Of a stretch of 64,000 nucleotides of DNA, positions 23,201-31,587 are shown piece after piece (within the stretch, counting starts at the first letter, position 1; every line of letters starts with the position of its first letter). This DNA is from Stenotrophomonas africana (lineage in GTDB: Bacteria; Pseudomonadota; Gammaproteobacteria; Xanthomonadales; Xanthomonadaceae). Location: positions 1 through 64,000 of the forward strand of contig NZ_JABEME010000007.1 in assembly GCF_013004645.1 (NCBI RefSeq), in the 5' to 3' direction. A program made the translations under genes and the position numbers. The notes beneath the pieces were generated by a model. That model saw only the letters and a program-made list of their open reading frames with translations, was not told where the DNA came from and ran no database searches.

Positions 23201-23391
23201 ACCTGGGTGACCGATTTTTCGGTGGTATCCGCGCTGGCGCCCGGGTAGGTCGCCGAGACGGTGACCTGCGGCGGGGCGATGTTGGGATAGGACTCCACGC
23301 CCAGGTTGAGGATCGCGATCACGCCGCTGAGCGAGATCAGGATCGCAACCACCCAGGCGAAGACTGGATGTTCGATGAAAAATTTAGGCAT
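20218..23391 (-). CDS. RND (HAE1-type) multidrug efflux transporter, inner-membrane pump
   Basis: 1057-residue AcrB-like proton antiporter. The N-terminus MPKFFIEHPVFAWVVAI is standard. The TM4 proton-relay aspartates are in AIGIVVDDAIVVIENVER (near 406-407), two large periplasmic domains flank the seventh helix, and the C-terminus holds FFKIGLITVIGLAAKNAILIVEF. It starts 15 bases after the membrane fusion protein gene. No outer-membrane channel gene follows, so it would borrow a TolC-type channel. Organisation (TetR, fusion protein, pump, no channel) resembles two-gene Sme systems such as SmeGH of S. maltophilia, but I cannot assign it to a named pump from sequence alone. Confidence 0.93.
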   Translation of the reverse strand: MPKFFIEHPVFAWVVAILISLSGVIAILNLGVESYPNIAPPQVTVSATYPGASADTTEKSVTQVIEQQLTGIDHLLYFSSSSASNGRAQITLTFETGTDPDIAQVQVQNKVSLATPRLPSEVTQQGVVVAKANAGFLMVIALQSDTPAINRDALNDIVGSRVLDQVSRIPGVGSTQQFGSEYAMNIWLNPEKMQGYGLSASQVLAAVRAQNVQFAAGALGSDPSPEGQHFTATVSAEGRFSSPQEFENIILRANADGSRVLLKDIARVAFGANNYGFDTQYNGKPTGAFAIQLLPGANALNVADAVRGKMDELQPSFPSGVTWFSPYDSTTFVKISIQEVVKTLFEAVFLVFLVMLIFLQNFRATLIPTLVIPVALLGTFLGMWMIGFTINQLTLFAMVLAIGIVVDDAIVVIENVERIMTEEGLAPKPATQKAMTQITGAVVAITVVLAAVFIPSALQGGAAGEIYKQFALTIAISMAFSAFLALGFTPALCATFLKPTHNDNPNIVYRTFNKYYDKISHTYVGHITSAVRHAPRWMILFVVLTALCGFLFTRMPGSFLPEEDQGYALAIVQLPPGSTKGQTNEVFGQMRGILEKQDGYEGMLQVAGFSFVGSGENVGMGFIRLKPWEERKFTAPEFIQNMNGAFYGIKEAQIFVVNLPTVQGLGQFGGFDMWLQDRSGAGYEQLTQARNILLGQAAQKPDHLVGVRPNGLENAPQLQLHVDRVQAQSMGMSVSDVYSTIQLMLAPVYVNDFFYEGRIKRVTMQADGPYRTGQESLKSFYSPSSLTQNADGTNSMIPLNTVVKSEWVSAPPSLSRYNGYSAINIVGSQAPGTSSGEAMQTMESIVNDDLPAGFGYDWSGMSYQEILAGNAATLLLVLSIVVVFLCLAALYESWSIPVAVLLVVPLGVLGALGLSMLRGLPNDLFFKIGLITVIGLAAKNAILIVEFAVEQRAAGKNLRDATIEAARLRFRPILMTSFAFIMGVIPMAISTGAGANSRHAIGTGVIGGMLFATLLGLLMIPVFFVVVRRMLGDKLDEPSKEFMERQRDADAAHRPDR

Positions 23392-23406
23392 GACGGAAGG
23401 TTCCCG

Positions 23407-24675
23407 TTACTGCTTGTTCGAATCGGTGGCGGCCGGCTTGGCCGCATCGGCCTGCTCGGGCTTGGCCGCGTCGGCCGGTGCCTTGCCTGCGGCCGGTGCC
23501 GCGCCCGCAGGAGCGGCGCCGCCTGCGGCAGGCTTGCCGTTGGCGTCCTGCCCCGGGGTCCACGGCTTGGCCACCGCCGGTGCACCTTCCTTGACCTTCT
23601 GCACGCCGGCCACGATCACCTTGTCACCGGCGGCCAGGCCGTCGCTGACCAGCCAGTTGCCGTTCTGCGCGCCATCGGTCTTGACGTTCTTGCGCACGAC
23701 CTTGCCGTCTGCACCGACCACCATCACGTAACCGCCGGTGGTATCGCGCAGCAGGGCCTGCTGCGGCACCAGGTAGGCGTTGTTGCGCTCGCCCAGGTTG
23801 GCCTGGAAGCTGACGAAGGCGCCCGGCAGCAGGATCTGCTGCGGGTTCGGCAGCAGCGCACGCAGCGACACCGCGCCGGTGGCCGGGTCGACCGTGGTGG
23901 AGGAGAAGTCCAGCGTGCCCGGCTCACTGTAGGTGCTGCCGTCGGCCAGCTTGACGTTGACCGTGGCCTTGCCATCGCCGGACAACGCCAGCGCACCCTT
24001 GGCCTGCTGGGCGCGCAGCTGGGTCAGCTCATCCACGCTCAGCGAGAAGTTGACGTACAGCGGGTCGAGCTGGTCGACGGTGGTCAGCAGGGTCACATCG
24101 CCCTGGCCGACCAGCGCGCCCTCGGTGACCTGCTGCTTGTTGGCCACGCCGCTGATCGGCGCCGTCACTTCGGTGTAGCCCAGGTTGATGCGCGAGGAGG
24201 TCACTGCCGCTTCGGCCTGCTTGACCGCAGCCAGCGCGGTGCGCTCGGCCGATTCGGCGTTGTCCAGGTCGGACTTGGAGACGAACTGCTGCGGGGCCAG
24301 CGAACGCGCGCGGTCGGCGGCGACCTTGGCGTTGGCGTAGGTTGCGCGGGCCGAGGCCAGCTGGGCCTCGGAGGCATTGAGCGAGGCACGCAGCGGCGCC
24401 GGGTCGATCAGGAACAGGGTCTGGCCCTGCTTGACCTGTGAGCCCTCCTGGTAAACGCGCTTGAGCAGCACGCCCGGCACGCGCGCGCGCACGTCGGCGC
24501 TGCGGAACGGCGACAGGCGGCCGACCAGCTCACGCTGCAGCGGCAGGGTCTGCGGCTTGGCGTCGATCACGCCCACCTCCGGCGGCGGGGGCGTCTGCTG
24601 TTCCGGCTTCTTGCAGGCAGCCAGAGCGACAGCAACGGCGCACGTCAAGGCAAGGGTGCGGAGTGGGGCGATCAT
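23407..24675 (-). CDS. RND efflux membrane fusion protein (lipoprotein)
   Basis: 422-residue periplasmic adaptor. The lipoprotein signal ends LAACKK (lipidated Cys near 21). Motifs: GRLSPFRSADVRARVPGVLLKR (lipoyl half), an alpha-hairpin region rich in Ala/Gln, LGYTEVTAPISGV (second lipoyl half) and beta-barrel segments. The last 60 residues are an Ala/Pro/Lys/Gly low-complexity tail not seen in AcrA. Its start shares bases with the TetR stop (TGATG-type junction), and it precedes the pump by 15 bases. Confidence 0.93.
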   Translation of the reverse strand: MIAPLRTLALTCAVAVALAACKKPEQQTPPPPEVGVIDAKPQTLPLQRELVGRLSPFRSADVRARVPGVLLKRVYQEGSQVKQGQTLFLIDPAPLRASLNASEAQLASARATYANAKVAADRARSLAPQQFVSKSDLDNAESAERTALAAVKQAEAAVTSSRINLGYTEVTAPISGVANKQQVTEGALVGQGDVTLLTTVDQLDPLYVNFSLSVDELTQLRAQQAKGALALSGDGKATVNVKLADGSTYSEPGTLDFSSTTVDPATGAVSLRALLPNPQQILLPGAFVSFQANLGERNNAYLVPQQALLRDTTGGYVMVVGADGKVVRKNVKTDGAQNGNWLVSDGLAAGDKVIVAGVQKVKEGAPAVAKPWTPGQDANGKPAAGGAAPAGAAPAAGKAPADAAKPEQADAAKPAATDSNKQ

Positions 24676-25331
24676 CAGGAGGAACTCCGGGGTTGGTTTG
24701 TAGACGGGGCCGCCGACGGCTGTGGCGCGAACGCGCGCAGGAAGCTGTCGACGGAGAACTCTGCCCAGCGCCGACGCAGCAGCGCGTCATCACGATGGGG
24801 GGTGTGGAAGCGCTGTTTGTCGAAATCCTGACCGGCGATCATGCTCAGCAGCAGTTCGGCCATGAAGTGCGGGTCGTCATGCCGGAGCTGGCCTTGCATG
24901 CAAACGGTTTCAATCCATTCAGCAAGATGAAGCGTCAGCGCGCCGGCGCCATGCCGGTACAGCGTACGCGCCTCTTCGGGAAACTGGGACGCATCGGCGG
25001 CGATCAGCCGACAGGCCTGGCCCACGTGCGGTTGGTTGAAATGCTCCAGGAAGTCGATGGCGAACTGGAGCAGGCTGGCACGCAGGTCGTCACTGCGGAG
25101 TGCACGAACCATGGCGCCGGTGGCGTGGCCGACATGGCGCTGCATCACCCGCCGCAGCAGTTCCTGCTTGCTGCCATAGCGCGAGTACAGGGTCTGCTTG
25201 GAGCAGCCGGCGTGCTGGGCCACCGCGTCCATGCTCATCTGCATGCCCTGTTGGGCCAGCAGCTCGCGCACGGCATCGAACACGCGCTCATCGCGTGCGT
25301 CGAGGGCAACGGGGAGGTAGGCCGGGTTCAC
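24675..25331 (-). CDS. TetR-family regulator of the RND pump operon
   Basis: 218-residue repressor. The helix-turn-helix is MSMDAVAQHAGCSKQTLYSRYGSKQELL (residues about 30-57), followed by a helical ligand-binding domain and a Ser/Pro-rich tail. The GTG at 25331 is taken as the start: the longer frame (ATG 25487) carries 50 unrelated residues and overlaps the candidate promoter and operator. It is the first gene of a TetR-fusion protein-pump operon, unlike the divergent smeT arrangement of SmeDEF. Autorepression of the whole operon is inferred. Confidence 0.87.
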   Translation of the reverse strand: MNPAYLPVALDARDERVFDAVRELLAQQGMQMSMDAVAQHAGCSKQTLYSRYGSKQELLRRVMQRHVGHATGAMVRALRSDDLRASLLQFAIDFLEHFNQPHVGQACRLIAADASQFPEEARTLYRHGAGALTLHLAEWIETVCMQGQLRHDDPHFMAELLLSMIAGQDFDKQRFHTPHRDDALLRRRWAEFSVDSFLRAFAPQPSAAPSTNQPRSSS

Positions 25332-25338
25332 GCGGTGG

Positions 25339-25344
25339 ACTATA
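25339..25344 (-). promoter_or_regulatory. Candidate -10 of the TetR/RND operon, compatible with a leaderless transcript
   Basis: On the - strand TATAGT lies about 8 bases upstream of the GTG start, preceded at 17 bases by the weak -35 TTCCAC. If used, transcription would begin at or within a base or two of the start codon. No Shine-Dalgarno sequence precedes this GTG. Confidence 0.4.
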
Positions 25345-25383
25345 CCGTCCAGTTCAGGATTGTGGAATCGAATCCGGGTCGCC

Positions 25384-25406
25384 GCGTGTGTCTTCCGGTA
25401 ACACGC
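25384..25406. promoter_or_regulatory. Candidate TetR operator dyad
   Basis: GCGTGT (25384-25389) and ACACGC (25401-25406) form an inverted repeat with an 11-base spacer, about 55 bases upstream of the TetR start. The position upstream of the -35 region and the size fit a TetR site, but arms of six bases can occur by chance. Confidence 0.35.
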
Positions 25407-25539
25407 TTTGCCGATCCTGTCGGCAGTGCTGAAGCGGGCGCCAGCACCATACCGGTGCGAACTGAATAGGCGTCTAAACCGCAGCAAACCCGAATCTACT
25501 TATTCCGTCCTGCAGCAAGGCCTTTTCATGCGGTAGGGC

Positions 25540-25545
25540 TACAAT
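25540..25545 (+). promoter_or_regulatory. Candidate -10 box of the NAD glutamate dehydrogenase gene
   Basis: TACAAT lies 36 bases upstream of the start codon, in an AT-rich patch (ACAATTTCATTTTCCC). A convincing -35 is not seen. No clear ribosome-binding site precedes the ATG at 25582. Confidence 0.4.
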
Positions 25546-25581
25546 TTCATTTTCCCAACTGAGCAAGCGCATCGCTCTGCC

Positions 25582-28500
25582 ATGAAACCGCAAAAAACCG
25601 CAGCCAAGACCGTGAAAAACAAGACCAAACCAGCAGAAGCGGAGGTCGCAGTGACCGCTGGTTTCTCCCTGGAGCCGGTGTACACGGCATTGCGCAAGCG
25701 TTACCCCGCGGCCGCACAGGCCGAAGCGGTGGCCTTCGCCACTGACTTCTACAAGCGCATGGAGTCGGACGAGTTTCCGCATCACAGCGCTGAAGAGTGG
25801 GCCGCTCTCGCGGCTGAGACGCTGGAATTCGCCCGTGCCCGCAAGGCCGGCAAGGCCAACGTCCGCGTGTTCAATCCGACCGCGAAGGCCAACGGTTGGG
25901 AATCGCCGCACACCGTGCTGCAGATCGTCAACGACGACATGCCGTTCCTGGTCGACACCGTCACCATGTCGCTGGCCGAACAGGGCGTGGGTGTCCACGT
26001 GCTGGGCCATCCGGTGCTGCGCTTCACCCGCGACAAGGCCGGCAAGCTGGTCAAGGTCGGCGAGGGTGATGCCGAGTCGGTGATGCTGCTGGAAATCGAC
26101 CGCCAGCCGGCCGAAGCCATGGCGGCCATCGAGCAGGCCATCAACAAGGCGTTGGACGAAGTGCGTGCGATCGTGCGCGACTGGCAGCCGATGAAGGACA
26201 AGGCGCTGGCACTGGCCGACGACCTGGGCAGCCGCCAGCTGCCGGTCGACGCAGCCTCGCGCAAGGAAGCACAGGAATTCCTGCGCTGGGCCGCCGACAA
26301 CCACTTCACCTTCTTCGGCTACCGCGAGTACCGCGTGGAGAAGCAGGGCAAGGAAGAAGTGCTGGCGCCGCTGAACGACACCGGCCTGGGCCTGATGCGC
26401 GGCAAGGACAAGTCCGCCGCCCGTCCGGTCAAGACGCTGGCCGCGCAGGGCCTGAACGCCACGTCCGGTCTGAAGGACGCGCTGATCCTGACCAAGACCA
26501 ATGCCCGTTCGCGCGTGCACCGCGCCGGCTACATGGACTACATCGGCGTGCTGGAATTCGACGCCAAGGGCAAGATCATCGGCGAGCAGCGCTTCCTCGG
26601 CCTGTTCACCTCCAGCGCCTACAACCGTCGCCCGTGGGAAATCCCGCTGGTGCGCCAGCGCCACGAGCACGTGATGAAGCAGTCGGGCCTGGCCCCGGCC
26701 AGCCACAGCGGCAAGGCCCTGCGCCACATCCTGGAAACCCTGCCGCGCGAAGAACTGTTCCAGTCCAGCGAGGACGAACTGTTGCGTACCGCGATGGGCG
26801 TGCTGGGCCTGCAGGAGCGTGTGCGAAGCCGCCTGTTCCTGCGTCGCGACAAGTACAGCCGGTTCATCTCCGCGCTGGTCTACCTGCCGCGCGAGCGCTT
26901 CAACACCGACGTGCGCCTGCGCATCGAAGCGATGCTGAAAGACGCGCTGCACGGCGAGTACGTCGACAGCTCGGTGGTGCTGGGCGAATCGCCGCTGGCC
27001 CAGGTGCACCTGATCGTGCGCCCGAAGCCGGGTGAAATGCTCGACGTCGATACCGCCGAACTGGAGCAGAAGCTGGCCCAGGTGCTGCGCAACTGGCAGG
27101 ACGACCTGCGTGAAGCGCTGGTGGCCCGCCATGGCGAAACCGAAGGCCTGCGCATCGCCGCCCGTATCGGCAAGGCATTGCCGGCCGGCTACATCGAAGA
27201 CAACAGCACCGCCGTTGCCGCCAACGATGTCAGCCAGCTCGACGCCCTGACCGGCCCGGACGACCTGCGCCTGAGCCTGCAGGCCGTGCCGCGCGAAAGC
27301 GGTGATGGCCTGCGCCTGAAGCTGTACCGCCAGCTGGACGACATTCCGCTGTCGGATGCGCTGCCGATGATGGAAAACATGGGCCTGCGCGTGATCGCCG
27401 AGCGTCCGTACCGCCTGTCGGTCGACAACGCCCCGGTGTACGTGCAGGACTTCGAGGTCGAATCGACTGCCGGCGCGATCGATGCCGCAAGCGTCGATGA
27501 AGCCTTCGGCGAGACTTTTGCCCGCGTCTGGCATGGCGATGCAGAGAACGACGGCTTCAACCGCCTGGTGCTGGCTGCCGGCCTGCACTGGCGCCAGGTC
27601 GCCATGCTGCGCGGCTACTGCAAGTACCTGCTGCAGACCGGCGTGCCGTTCTCGCAGGCCTACGTGGAAGGCACCTTCGCGCGCTACCCGCTGCTGGCCC
27701 GCCTGCTGGTCGAGCTGTTCGAGGCGCGCTTCGATCCGGCTACCGGCCACGAGAGCAAGGACGACATCGCCGCCGGCCAGGCCCAGCTGAAGGCCCACTT
27801 CGATGTGCTGGCTGCTGGCGACGACGCCACCCTGAAGGTGCTCAAGACCGTGGTCGACGCCCGCAAGGGTGACCGCGACGCGCAGATGCAGGCCGCGCGC
27901 GATGCGCTGCTGAAGCTGATGGACCGCGTGTCCAGCCTGGACGAGGACCGCATCCTGCGCTCGTTCATGGGCGTGATCGACGCGACCCTGCGTACCAGCT
28001 ACTACCAGACCGATGCCAACGGCCAGCACGGCCATGTCATCAGCTTCAAGTTCGATTCGGCGCTGGTGCCGGACCTGCCGAAGCCGCGCCCGTACCGCGA
28101 AATCTTCGTCTACGGCCCGCGCGTGGAAGGTACCCACCTGCGCTTCGGCGCGGTCGCCCGTGGTGGCCTGCGCTGGTCGGATCGTCGCGAAGACTTCCGT
28201 ACCGAAGTGCTGGGCCTGGTCAAGGCACAGATGGTCAAGAACACCGTGATCGTGCCGGTTGGCGCGAAGGGCGGCTTCTTCGCCAAGACCCCGCCGGTGA
28301 ACGGTGACCGCGACGCGATCTTCGCCAACGGCGTGGCCTGCTACAAGCTGTTCATCCAGGGCCTGCTGGACATCACCGACAACATCGTCAACAACAAGAT
28401 CGTGCCGCCGGTGGATGTCGTGCGCCACGACATGGACGATCCGTACCTGGTGGTTGCGGCCGACAAGGGCACCGCGACCTTCTCCGACATCGCCAACGGC

Positions 28501-30558
28501 CTGGCCATCGCGCACGGCTTCTGGATGGGCGATGCATTCGCCTCCGGCGGTTCGGTGGGTTACGACCACAAGGGCATGGGCATCACCGCACGTGGTGCGT
28601 GGGAGTCGGTCAAGCGCCACTTCCGTGCGCTGGGCCGTGACAGCCAGACCCAGGACTTCACTGCGGTCGGCGTCGGCGACATGTCCGGCGACGTGTTCGG
28701 CAACGGCATGCTGCTGTCGCGCCACATCCGCCTGGTCGCTGCCTTCGACCACCGCCACATCTTCCTGGACCCGAACCCGGATGCGGCCACCACGTTCGTT
28801 GAACGTGAGCGCCTGTTCACCGTGCCGCGTTCGAGCTGGGCGGACTACGACGCCAAGTTGATCAGCAAGGGCGGCGGCGTGTACCCGCGCAGCCTGAAGT
28901 CGATCGAGATCACCCCGCAGGTGCGTGAAGCGCTGGGCCTGGATGACAACGTCAAGGCGCTGTCGCCGAACGATCTGATGAGCGCGATCCTGAAGGCACC
29001 GGTCGATCTGCTGTGGAACGGCGGCATCGGTACCTACGTGAAGGCCGCCAGCGAGCAGCACAGCGATGTCGGCGACCGCGCCAACAACGCGCTGCGCGTG
29101 AACGGTGGCGAGCTGCGCTGCAAGGTGGTGGGCGAGGGCGGCAACCTGGGCATGACCCAGCTGGGCCGCATCGAAGCCGCCCAGGCCGGCGTGCTGCTCA
29201 ACACCGACTTCATCGACAACTCGGCCGGTGTCGACACCTCCGACCACGAAGTCAACATCAAGATCCTGCTCAACGATGTGGTGCGGGCCAAGAAGCTGAC
29301 CGTCGAGCAGCGCAACAAGCTGCTGGCCTCGATGACCGATGAAGTCGCCGAGCTGGTGCTCAATGACAACTACCGCCAGAACCAGGCGCTGAGCCTGATG
29401 GAGCGGATGGCGGTCAAGCGCCTGGGTTCCAAGCAGCACTTCATCCGTACCCTGGAACAGCAGGGCCTGCTCGATCGCCAGATCGAGTTCCTGCCGTCCG
29501 ACGCCGAGCTGTCCCAGCGCAAGGCACGCGGCCAGGGCCTGACCCGTCCGGAACTGTCGGTGCTGCTGTCCTATTCCAAGCTGGTGGCGTTCGCCCAGCT
29601 GCTGGATTCGGACATCCCGGAAGATCCGTACCTGTCCAAGGAGCTGCAGCGCTACTTCCCGACCCCGCTGCAGAAGAAGTACGCCGACGCGATGGAGCGT
29701 CACCGCCTGAAGCGCGAAATCATCGCCACGGCCGTGACCAACCAGACCATCAACCGCATGGGCGCCACCTTCCTGATGCGCATGCAGGAAGACACCGGCC
29801 GTTCCATCGCCGAGGTCGCCAAGGCCTACACCATCAGCCGCGAAACGCTGGATGCGCGCGCGCTGTGGGCGCAGATCGATGCCCTCGACGGCAAGGTGCC
29901 GGAGTCGGTGCAGATCGACGCTCTGGAAGTGATCTGGAAGCTGCAGCGTTCGTTCGTGCGTTGGCTGCTGTCGCGCCCGGGCGCGATGCCGGGCATCACG
30001 GAGGCGGTCAACCGCTACCAGGGCCCGTTCAACGACATCCGCGTTGCCTCGGGTGTGCTGCCGGATTCGCAGCGTCCGACCTACGAAGCCCTGGTGGACG
30101 AGTGGAAGGAAAAGGGCCTGCCGTCCGCGCTGGCGCAGCAGCTGGCCGAACTGCACTTCCTGGAGCCGGCGTTCGACATCATCGAACTGGCCCGCACCCG
30201 CAAGCTGAAGCCGGTGGACGTGTCCAAGGTCCACTTTCGCCTGGGCGATGCCCTGCAGCTGCCGTGGCTGTTCGAGCAGGTCGATGCGCTGGAGGTCAAC
30301 GGTCGTTGGCACGCTGTGGCACGTGGCGTGCTGCGCGACGAGCTGGCGGCCAACCACCGCAACCTGGCCGGCCAGGTGCTGGGCACCAAGGGCAGCAGCG
30401 CGGAGGCCAAGGTCGCAGCCTGGATGGGCCGTGACGACAACAGCCTGCGCTTCACCCTGGCGATGCTGGCCGAACTGGCCGAGCAGAAGACCCTGGACTA
30501 CCCGACCGTTTCGGTCGCAGTCCAGCGCCTGGGCCAGCTGGCCGCGCATGGTGCGTGA
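25582..30558 (+). CDS. gdhB: NAD-specific glutamate dehydrogenase, large (GDH-1600) type
   Basis: Catabolic oxidation of L-glutamate to 2-oxoglutarate and ammonia with NAD+. The 1658-residue product matches the 160-180 kDa bacterial class. The long N-terminal region (about 1-700) carries ACT-like regulatory repeats. The catalytic core begins near residue 850 with GGLRWSDRREDFRTEVLGLVKAQ and the lysine segment VGAKGGF, and the Rossmann part has GDMSGDVFGNGMLLS and GEGGNLGMTQLGR. A helical C-terminal domain completes it. The start is in a Lys/Thr-rich leader (MKPQKTAAKTVKNKTK); an ATG further in cannot be excluded. A terminator follows. Confidence 0.96.
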   Translation: MKPQKTAAKTVKNKTKPAEAEVAVTAGFSLEPVYTALRKRYPAAAQAEAVAFATDFYKRMESDEFPHHSAEEWAALAAETLEFARARKAGKANVRVFNPTAKANGWESPHTVLQIVNDDMPFLVDTVTMSLAEQGVGVHVLGHPVLRFTRDKAGKLVKVGEGDAESVMLLEIDRQPAEAMAAIEQAINKALDEVRAIVRDWQPMKDKALALADDLGSRQLPVDAASRKEAQEFLRWAADNHFTFFGYREYRVEKQGKEEVLAPLNDTGLGLMRGKDKSAARPVKTLAAQGLNATSGLKDALILTKTNARSRVHRAGYMDYIGVLEFDAKGKIIGEQRFLGLFTSSAYNRRPWEIPLVRQRHEHVMKQSGLAPASHSGKALRHILETLPREELFQSSEDELLRTAMGVLGLQERVRSRLFLRRDKYSRFISALVYLPRERFNTDVRLRIEAMLKDALHGEYVDSSVVLGESPLAQVHLIVRPKPGEMLDVDTAELEQKLAQVLRNWQDDLREALVARHGETEGLRIAARIGKALPAGYIEDNSTAVAANDVSQLDALTGPDDLRLSLQAVPRESGDGLRLKLYRQLDDIPLSDALPMMENMGLRVIAERPYRLSVDNAPVYVQDFEVESTAGAIDAASVDEAFGETFARVWHGDAENDGFNRLVLAAGLHWRQVAMLRGYCKYLLQTGVPFSQAYVEGTFARYPLLARLLVELFEARFDPATGHESKDDIAAGQAQLKAHFDVLAAGDDATLKVLKTVVDARKGDRDAQMQAARDALLKLMDRVSSLDEDRILRSFMGVIDATLRTSYYQTDANGQHGHVISFKFDSALVPDLPKPRPYREIFVYGPRVEGTHLRFGAVARGGLRWSDRREDFRTEVLGLVKAQMVKNTVIVPVGAKGGFFAKTPPVNGDRDAIFANGVACYKLFIQGLLDITDNIVNNKIVPPVDVVRHDMDDPYLVVAADKGTATFSDIANGLAIAHGFWMGDAFASGGSVGYDHKGMGITARGAWESVKRHFRALGRDSQTQDFTAVGVGDMSGDVFGNGMLLSRHIRLVAAFDHRHIFLDPNPDAATTFVERERLFTVPRSSWADYDAKLISKGGGVYPRSLKSIEITPQVREALGLDDNVKALSPNDLMSAILKAPVDLLWNGGIGTYVKAASEQHSDVGDRANNALRVNGGELRCKVVGEGGNLGMTQLGRIEAAQAGVLLNTDFIDNSAGVDTSDHEVNIKILLNDVVRAKKLTVEQRNKLLASMTDEVAELVLNDNYRQNQALSLMERMAVKRLGSKQHFIRTLEQQGLLDRQIEFLPSDAELSQRKARGQGLTRPELSVLLSYSKLVAFAQLLDSDIPEDPYLSKELQRYFPTPLQKKYADAMERHRLKREIIATAVTNQTINRMGATFLMRMQEDTGRSIAEVAKAYTISRETLDARALWAQIDALDGKVPESVQIDALEVIWKLQRSFVRWLLSRPGAMPGITEAVNRYQGPFNDIRVASGVLPDSQRPTYEALVDEWKEKGLPSALAQQLAELHFLEPAFDIIELARTRKLKPVDVSKVHFRLGDALQLPWLFEQVDALEVNGRWHAVARGVLRDELAANHRNLAGQVLGTKGSSAEAKVAAWMGRDDNSLRFTLAMLAELAEQKTLDYPTVSVAVQRLGQLAAHGA

Positions 30559-30563
30559 GTGAT

Positions 30564-30586
30564 GTAGTGCCGGGCCACGCCTGGCA
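30564..30586. repeat. Single SMAG-type palindrome
   Basis: GTAG followed by TGCCGGGC-CAC-GCCTGGCA with one mismatch in the stem, six bases after the glutamate dehydrogenase stop. Confidence 0.7.
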
Positions 30587-30597
30587 TGCGTGAACCG

Positions 30598-30631
30598 GAA
30601 CGGCCCCGCGAAAGCGGGGCCGTTCTGTTTC
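30598..30631 (+). terminator. Rho-independent terminator after gdhB
   Basis: Arms GAACGGCCCCGC (30598-30609) and GCGGGGCCGTTC (30614-30625) with a GAAA tetraloop, followed by TGTTTCT. Confidence 0.9.
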
Positions 30632-30766
30632 TGCCCTTGATCTTTGCGACCACCTGACCCGACGCCGGCCGTGAACCTGCCAGGCGGATATGCCGGTCAT
30701 CCGCCCCACGGGGTCCAACTCCCGGCGCTCGGTTATGCTCTCCATCAAACCCACCCGGATCCACCG

Positions 30767-31540
30767 ATGAGCGACACCCCCCGCATCGCTTTCCTGGCCA
30801 GCACCACCGAGCCCGCGCAGATGGCCCGCGCGGCCATGGTGTCGCGCTATGGCGACTACACGCCCGAGCAGGCCGATGTACTGTGCCCACTGGGCGGCGA
30901 TGGTTTCATGCTGCAGACCCTGCACCGGCATGGGCACCTGGGCAAGCCGGTGTTCGGCATGAAGCTGGGCACGGTCGGTTTCCTGATGAACCAGTACCGC
31001 GGCGACGATGACGTGCAGGCGCGCATCGCCCGTGCTGAACCGGCCAACCTGCGTCCGCTGGAGATGGTGGCACTGACCGAATCGGGCACCAGTACCGGCT
31101 CGCTGGCCTACAACGACGTCTCGCTGTTGCGCCAGACCCGTCAGGCCGCGCATATCGGCATCGACCTGAACGGCCAGGAACGCGTGGCCGAACTGATCGG
31201 TGACGGCGTGCTGGTCGCCACCCCGGCTGGCAGTACCGCGTACAACTATTCCGCGCACGGCCCGGTGCTGCCGCTGGGCTCGCACACCATCGCGCTGACG
31301 CCGCTGGCCCCGTATCGGCCGCGACGCTGGCGCGGGGCGATCCTCAAGGCCGACACCGAAGTGCGCTTCCGCGTGCTCGATCCCTACAAGCGCCCGATCA
31401 GCGTGACCGCTGATTCGCATGAGACCCGCGACGTCGTCGAAGTGACCATCCGCGAGTCGAAGGACCGCCGCGTGACCCTGCTGTTCGACCCGGAACACAA
31501 CCTGGAAGACCGGATCCTGAGCGAACAGTTCGTTTTTTGA
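30767..31540 (+). CDS. nadK: NAD kinase
   Basis: Phosphorylates NAD+ to NADP+. The 257-residue product has the diagnostic LGGDGFML motif (GGDG at 43-46) and the second conserved segment [29 protein letters not shown]. The start at 30767 ([13 protein letters not shown]) is chosen over upstream frame-opening codons on family alignment. It lies 47 bases upstream of the 5'-nucleotidase gene and may share its transcript; both act on nucleotide pools. Confidence 0.95.
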   Translation: MSDTPRIAFLASTTEPAQMARAAMVSRYGDYTPEQADVLCPLGGDGFMLQTLHRHGHLGKPVFGMKLGTVGFLMNQYRGDDDVQARIARAEPANLRPLEMVALTESGTSTGSLAYNDVSLLRQTRQAAHIGIDLNGQERVAELIGDGVLVATPAGSTAYNYSAHGPVLPLGSHTIALTPLAPYRPRRWRGAILKADTEVRFRVLDPYKRPISVTADSHETRDVVEVTIRESKDRRVTLLFDPEHNLEDRILSEQFVF

Positions 31541-31587
31541 GGACAATAGGCGGCCGGCCCCGCCGACCGCTTGAAGGACCCCCACCG

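Noticed and set aside
23430..23560. Possible repeat-driven frameshift at the 3' end of the membrane fusion protein gene
   Set aside because: The Ala/Pro/Gly-rich tail stays in frame to a proper stop 15 bases before the pump gene.
25474..30549. A 1691-codon open frame antisense to the glutamate dehydrogenase gene
   Set aside because: High-GC codon usage on the coding strand produces long antisense frames; the product is His/Gln/Val/Gly-rich without any recognisable domain, while the + strand encodes a complete known enzyme.
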